This document shows, piece after piece, positions 4,466-8,363 of a DNA stretch of 8,363 nucleotides; position 1 is the first letter of the stretch; every line of letters starts with the position of its first letter. Origin of the DNA: SZUA-430 sp964638635 (GTDB lineage Bacteria > Pseudomonadota > Alphaproteobacteria > Micropepsales > Micropepsaceae); NCBI GenBank assembly GCA_964638635.1, contig CAZXAQ010000132.1, positions 1-8,363 of the forward strand, given 5' to 3'. The translations under genes and the position numbers were made by a program. The notes under the pieces are model-generated. The model saw only the letters and a program-made list of their open reading frames with translations. It ran no database searches and was not told the DNA's origin.

Positions 4466-6898
4466 ATGCCCACGGAGCCGCAGAGCACCGGCCAAGTTGC
4501 CAGGCAGGTCAACCGCCGTCCGGTGAAGTGGCACGTCGTGTATTATCTCCTCGCGGCGTTCGATCTCTGCGCGATCGTCGGGAGCCTCTATCTCAGCCAT
4601 CAGGTCATGGGGATCTTCCGCTCGTCCGTCGAAGTGAACCAGCACTGGGCCAACAAGCTCTCCGACCTATCGGACATCGCCGCCGCGGCCGGCGCCGTCA
4701 ACGCGCCCGGCAACGACGTGTTCGACTCCCACAACGTGCGCGAGGAATCGGCGCGCCAGGCAACGGCACTCGTAGTCTTCCGCCAGCGCCTCGACGCGTT
4801 TCGCGCCGGCGCCGACAGCATCCCCGACGCAGCCGCGCGAACACAGTTGCGCGCCGGCATCGCCCGGATCAGCGGCTCGATGGAACAGATGACCGCCGAG
4901 GCGGATCGCATTTTTGCCTACTTCAGCCAGAACAACGCCGAAGCCGCCGGACGCCGCATGGCGACGATGGACCGCAAGTTCGCGGCCCTCGAACACGCGA
5001 TTGCCGAAACGGCGCGAAACGTTCGCAGCATTCAACGCCGTCAGTTCCAGGATCAGCTCGGCGCGGCAACGTTCTTGGGCAACTTCGAATACATGTTCGG
5101 CGCCTTGATCGTCGTCATGGTGGGCTGCGTGCTGGCGTATGGCCACCGCATCGCCGCCGAATTCATTCGCTACGAGCAAGAACGCACCGCGCACACAACG
5201 CAGCTCGAAAACCTCTCCGCGCAATTGCAGGCGTCGCTGGTCGAGGCAAATGCCGCAAACGTCGCGAAGTCCGAGTTTCTGGCCAATATGAGCCATGAAA
5301 TCCGCACGCCGATGAATGCCATCATGGGAATGACCGGGCTCTTGCTCGAGACAAAGCTAGCGGATGATCAGCGTCACTTCGCCGAAACCGTTCAAGAGTC
5401 GAGCGAGGCACTGCTGTCGACTATCAACAACATCTTGGACATCTCCAAGCTCGAATCGGGCAAGGTAGAGTTCGAGAAAATCGAATTCGACCTCTCCGCA
5501 ATCGTGGAGAGCATCGTCGATCTCTTGTCCGTGAAAGCCCGGGCGAAGCAAATCGAACTGCAAGCCGACGTGGCCGCGTCCGCACGCGGCCACTTCATCG
5601 GCGACCCAACGCGCATTCGGCAAGTCATGTTGAACTTGGTCGATAACGCGATCAAGTTCACCGAGAAGGGCTCCGTGTCGATCCAACTGACCGCGCTCAG
5701 CGGTGTCGCCGCGGAACACGCGGGCATGAGCCCGATTGTCCATTTCGAGGTTACGGACACCGGAATCGGAATGTCCGACGCTGCGCGCGCTCGGCTCTTC
5801 GAGAAGTTCGCCCAAGCCGACAGCTCCTTCACGCGTCGCTTTGGTGGTACCGGACTGGGCCTTGCGATTTGCAAGCAACTTGTGACCTCCATGGGCGGCT
5901 CGATCGATGCGAAGACCAAGGAGGGCGCGGGCTCGACGTTCTGGTTCGAAATTCCGCTCAGCCGCGCTCGATCCGGCGCAGCACCGAAAACACAGTCGGT
6001 GTCGCTGATCAACGCCGGATGCCTCGTCGTTGGCCAAAGCCGAGTCGACTTGGCGGTCCTTGCCGGCCAACTCGAGCCGTTTGGAGTGTCCTTAAGTTCC
6101 GCCGACGACGGCTTCTCGGCACTCGCTGAGCTGGAGCGGGCTCGGCACCAAGGGCGCCCCTACTCCATCATGTTCGTCGGTCAGACGATCTTGGGCATGT
6201 CCGGCGACGAGTTGGCGCGAAGAGTTCGCTCGACGCACGCGATTACCAACACGCAGCTGGTTCTCCTCACTTCGGAAGGAAGAGACTTGCTGCCGCGCGC
6301 CTACGCGACGTTGTTCGACGCAATCCTCGAAAAACCGGTCAGCGAGCGCGAATTGGGCCAAGCCTTGGCTGTACTCTACGGCGCAAAAGCGGCGACACGA
6401 GTCGATCGCGCAACCGCTCCCGCGGTGCACGCAAGTACAACAGAACCGAAGGCGGCACCGACAATAAGCTCTCTCAAGATTCTCTTGGTGGAAGACAACA
6501 AACTCAACCTTCAATTCGCCGTGGCATTGCTGAAGAAATCGAAGCACGAGGTTGATGTCGCGGAGAACGGCAAGGAAGCGATCGCGGCGGTTCGGCAAAG
6601 CGACTACGACGTCGTACTCATGGACGCGCAAATGCCGGAGATGGACGGCGTGGAAGCAATCCGCGCAATCCGCGCCCTCAACAACCCCAAGCGCGAGGTT
6701 CCGATCATCATGCTCACCGCCCACGCGATGGCGGACGACCGCGCACGCTACATCGCGGCCGGCGCCGACGACTATCTCGCCAAGCCGATCTCCGTATCCC
6801 TATTGAATTCAAAGCTTGCGCGAATCGTGGGCACCACAAATGACCCCGAGCGCGAACCGAGTGGCCCGTGTTCCACGGATCCGCAACAAGTGTCGTGA
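4466..6898 (+). CDS. Membrane-bound hybrid sensor histidine kinase with two receiver domains
   Basis: An 810-residue inner-membrane sensor that should autophosphorylate on histidine and relay phosphate to a receiver. The ATG at 4466 has an AAGGA Shine-Dalgarno 6 nt upstream. TM1 is at about 23-48; a helical, presumably periplasmic sensor spans about 52-206; TM2 is at about 207-228; a coiled-coil linker (236-268) leads to HisKA with His277 in SHEIRTPMNAIMG. The ATPase core has the N box (LVDNAIKFTE, Asn394), G1 (DTGIG, Asp431) and G2 (GGTGLGLAI, 460-468). Receiver 1 (about 517-638) is degenerate: the acidic pair is Gly523-Gln524 and the phospho-acceptor Asp is Gly572, though Thr602/Ser603 and Lys623 remain. 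Receiver 2 (about 669-788) is intact, with Glu676-Asp677, Asp720, Thr751 and Lys773. There is no HPt domain and no response regulator nearby, so a phosphotransferase and an output regulator must be encoded elsewhere. The ligand is unknown. Confidence 0.95.
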   Translation: MPTEPQSTGQVARQVNRRPVKWHVVYYLLAAFDLCAIVGSLYLSHQVMGIFRSSVEVNQHWANKLSDLSDIAAAAGAVNAPGNDVFDSHNVREESARQATALVVFRQRLDAFRAGADSIPDAAARTQLRAGIARISGSMEQMTAEADRIFAYFSQNNAEAAGRRMATMDRKFAALEHAIAETARNVRSIQRRQFQDQLGAATFLGNFEYMFGALIVVMVGCVLAYGHRIAAEFIRYEQERTAHTTQLENLSAQLQASLVEANAANVAKSEFLANMSHEIRTPMNAIMGMTGLLLETKLADDQRHFAETVQESSEALLSTINNILDISKLESGKVEFEKIEFDLSAIVESIVDLLSVKARAKQIELQADVAASARGHFIGDPTRIRQVMLNLVDNAIKFTEKGSVSIQLTALSGVAAEHAGMSPIVHFEVTDTGIGMSDAARARLFEKFAQADSSFTRRFGGTGLGLAICKQLVTSMGGSIDAKTKEGAGSTFWFEIPLSRARSGAAPKTQSVSLINAGCLVVGQSRVDLAVLAGQLEPFGVSLSSADDGFSALAELERARHQGRPYSIMFVGQTILGMSGDELARRVRSTHAITNTQLVLLTSEGRDLLPRAYATLFDAILEKPVSERELGQALAVLYGAKAATRVDRATAPAVHASTTEPKAAPTISSLKILLVEDNKLNLQFAVALLKKSKHEVDVAENGKEAIAAVRQSDYDVVLMDAQMPEMDGVEAIRAIRALNNPKREVPIIMLTAHAMADDRARYIAAGADDYLAKPISVSLLNSKLARIVGTTNDPEREPSGPCSTDPQQVS

Positions 6899-6907
6899 GT
6901 CCAAGAC

Positions 6908-8140
6908 TTAAGTAGTCCAAACCCCGCCCGCGTTGGAACGATAGCCGAGCGCCTTGTACGTCGCGTCGACCAAGCCCTGCCCGCGATCGTTGAGCAACAG
7001 CCCAAGCCCCATCTGGTTCATCGTGTAGCCGAAACTCATGCGCGTCTCTGGGCACGCAAACCCGATCGAACCGCCCGCACCCACATGGCCGAACGCGCTG
7101 TCGGAGAGCAGACAGCTCGCGCTGTCCGTGCCCGGCAGCCAGCGATTGTCCATCGACTTCATGTAGCCGAGCGCAAAGCGCGTCGGGATCATCAGCGTGC
7201 CATCTTGATGCGTGCCCATCGCGGTCCGGCTCATGCGCGCGATCGTGTCGCGCCCGACCAGCCGCTCGCCGTTCAGGGTTCCGCCGTTCGCAAGCGGCGC
7301 ATACATGCCGGCCAAGCCCCGCGCGTTCGTCATGCCGTTGCCGGCGCCGAGTTCCGCCGCGCGCCCCTCGCGCGAGTTCGGGCTGAACGCCATGAAATCG
7401 CGCATGAAGAGATGCGAGGGCGACGAGGTGTCGCTCATCGCCTTGAGGAAAAAGCGCGACTGCATCACCTCCGGCGTCGGCATGGCTTGGATCATCGGCG
7501 CGATGCGGTGCTCTTGCGCCTCCGGCAGCCCGATCCAAAAGTCCAGCCCCAACGGCTTCGCGACCTCGTCCTGAAAGAACGCGCCCATGCGCTTCTTGGC
7601 CACGCGATGCACGATCTCGCCCACCGTCCAGGACAGCGTCACAGCGTGATAGCCGTTGCGCGTGCCCGGCTCCCAAAACGGCGCCTCTTTCGCCACGACG
7701 TCGACCATGTGATCCCAGTCGTAGAACGCGCCGGGCTTTTGCACCGCGCGCACATGCGGCACGCCGACCGAATGATCGAGCGTCATCGCAACGCGCGCAC
7801 TCTCCTTCCCGTTCTGCCCGAACTCCGGCCAGTACTTCGTGACCAGCGCATCCAGATCGAGCAGACCGCGATCCGCCAAGATATGCGCGGTGAGCGCGGT
7901 CGCCCCCTTCGTCGACGAGAACACGCAAGAAATCGTGTCCCGATCCCAAGCCGCCCTGCCCGGCTCGCGCTTCCCGCCCCAAAGATCGACGACAGTCTTA
8001 CCCTCAACGGTGATCGCGCAACTCGCGCCGACTTCTCCCCGCGCTTCGAAGTTCGTCACGAACGCATCAAGCACGCCGGAAAACTTCGGATCGCACGTGC
8101 CCTCGACGGTGCCTGCTTTGGTGGTCAGTGAAATCGTCAT
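6908..8140 (-). CDS. Serine hydrolase of the beta-lactamase / family VIII esterase type
   Basis: A 410-residue protein without a recognisable signal peptide, so probably cytoplasmic. The catalytic motif SSTK (75-78) gives nucleophile Ser75 and general base Lys78. GYHAVT (163-168) supplies Tyr164 in place of the beta-lactamase YxN motif, and GHVGAGGS (351-358) stands where class C enzymes have KTG. These substitutions are typical of EstB-like esterases and related uncharacterised hydrolases, so ester hydrolysis is more likely than antibiotic resistance; the substrate cannot be read from sequence. The length is normal for the family. The ATG at 8140 follows AGAGAGG by 5 nt. It converges on the kinase gene with only a 9-nt gap. 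The C-terminal codons are duplicated near 3750. It lies downstream of tRNA-Pro on the same strand. Confidence 0.92.
   Translation of the reverse strand: MTISLTTKAGTVEGTCDPKFSGVLDAFVTNFEARGEVGASCAITVEGKTVVDLWGGKREPGRAAWDRDTISCVFSSTKGATALTAHILADRGLLDLDALVTKYWPEFGQNGKESARVAMTLDHSVGVPHVRAVQKPGAFYDWDHMVDVVAKEAPFWEPGTRNGYHAVTLSWTVGEIVHRVAKKRMGAFFQDEVAKPLGLDFWIGLPEAQEHRIAPMIQAMPTPEVMQSRFFLKAMSDTSSPSHLFMRDFMAFSPNSREGRAAELGAGNGMTNARGLAGMYAPLANGGTLNGERLVGRDTIARMSRTAMGTHQDGTLMIPTRFALGYMKSMDNRWLPGTDSASCLLSDSAFGHVGAGGSIGFACPETRMSFGYTMNQMGLGLLLNDRGQGLVDATYKALGYRSNAGGVWTT
6912..6942. repeat. 31-bp dispersed repeat, copy B
   Basis: Second copy of the repeat at 3751-3781, here encoding the hydrolase C-terminus (RSNAGGVWT). 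The central 22 bases (6916-6937) are identical to copy A. It starts 13 nt after the kinase stop codon, so any hairpin formed by its TCCAA/TTGGA ends could also act on the kinase transcript. Confidence 0.85.
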
Positions 8141-8193
8141 GGGAACCTCTCTGCCACGTCCACGCTAAGCGACGACGTTCGCCTTTGGCAATG

Positions 8194-8302
8194 CGCAGCC
8201 TGGGAGCGCGGGCGTCCCGCCCGCCCTTTGCGAACTCTTCGCACGCGGTGTTGCTGGAGATAATGCTAGGGGCGGGCGAGGCGCCCGCGTTCCCAGACTG
8301 CG
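8194..8302. repeat. 109-bp palindromic intergenic element next to tRNA-Pro
   Basis: Two 34-bp arms (8194-8227 and 8269-8302) are inverted copies matching at 29 of 34 positions; most differences are C/T or G/A changes that still allow G-U pairing in RNA. The 41-nt centre contains a second perfect hairpin, TGCGAA-CTC-TTCGCA (8229-8243). The arms are very GC-rich (for example CTGGGAGCGCGGGCG). This resembles REP/BIME-type or non-autonomous palindromic elements dispersed between genes. It ends 11 bp from the mature 3' end of the tRNA gene, so it may also stop or stabilise the tRNA transcript before the hydrolase gene. Confidence 0.75.
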
Positions 8303-8313
8303 TTTGAGAAGAA

Positions 8314-8363
8314 TGGTCGGAGCGACTGGATTTGAACCAGCGACCCCCAGTCCCCCAGACTGA
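8314..8363 (-). tRNA. tRNA-Pro (anticodon GGG), 3' part, truncated by the window edge
   Basis: The minus strand gives nucleotides 27-76 of a tRNA. The anticodon arm is TCAGT-CTGGGGG-ACTGG, with T33, anticodon GGG (8356-8354) and G37, the usual base in tRNA-Pro. The variable region is GGGTC. The T arm is GCTGG-TTCAAAT-CCAGT. The 3' acceptor strand is CGCTCCG, with discriminator A and an encoded CCA end. The acceptor 5' strand and D arm lie beyond the right edge. It would decode CCC proline codons. Confidence 0.9.

Noticed and set aside
5357..6070. Minus-strand frames of 237 and 206 codons opposite the kinase
   Set aside because: They lie within the strongly conserved kinase core and have no recognisable features; antisense shadows.
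6714..7982. 422-codon minus-strand frame overlapping the kinase end and the hydrolase
   Set aside because: Arg/Ala/Gly-rich shadow of the hydrolase gene in another frame; the hydrolase frame carries all catalytic motifs.
7085..8131. 348-codon plus-strand frame opposite the hydrolase
   Set aside because: Arg/His/Ala-rich antisense shadow typical of GC-rich coding DNA, with no domain features.
6908..8140. Antibiotic-resistance beta-lactamase
   Set aside because: The YxN and KTG motifs of class C enzymes are replaced by YHA and HVGAGG, and no export signal is seen; an esterase-like hydrolase is more likely.
1..8363. CRISPR array, phage or defence system, or insertion sequence
   Set aside because: No spacer-repeat structure, transposase, integrase or known defence gene is present; the 11-bp boxes are too short and close for CRISPR.

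Overview
The window looks like a GC-rich alphaproteobacterial chromosome, probably Caulobacterales or Hyphomonadaceae-like. This rests on general impression: high GC, an htrA gene directly followed by what looks like rarA, a hybrid kinase of the usual alphaproteobacterial type, and a tRNA-Pro(GGG) with an encoded CCA end. No single marker in the sequence proves the taxon.

Layout. On the minus strand at the left edge, a periplasmic HtrA/Do serine protease (57-1436) runs into the first codons of a probable rarA AAA+ ATPase (1-47). Upstream of htrA is a 615-bp stretch with no convincing gene (1437-2051). It contains a striking set of ATCCGT boxes, several exactly 11 bp apart, plus two imperfect inverted repeats. 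On the plus strand follow two multi-pass membrane proteins of unknown function (2052-2822 and 2918-3739) that look like diverged tandem paralogues, separated by a 9-bp-stem hairpin. A small 'translational machinery protein' gene lies on the minus strand (3792-4178). It is divergent from a large orphan hybrid histidine kinase with an H-box kinase core, a degenerate first receiver and an intact second receiver (4466-6898, plus). The kinase converges on a serine hydrolase of the beta-lactamase/family VIII esterase type (6908-8140, minus). The right edge holds a 109-bp palindromic element and the 3' two thirds of a tRNA-Pro (8314-8363, minus).

The genes do not form one pathway. htrA-rarA is a likely operon, and the two membrane genes probably form a second unit. 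The kinase, the small protein and the hydrolase look like single transcription units. Nothing here is an obvious new defence or mobile system. The most unusual signals are non-coding: the 11-bp phased box array upstream of htrA; a 31-bp near-identical sequence present both at the 3' end of the hydrolase gene and about 3.1 kb away in a gap between convergent genes, where it still reads as a hydrolase C-terminus; and the palindromic element beside the tRNA.
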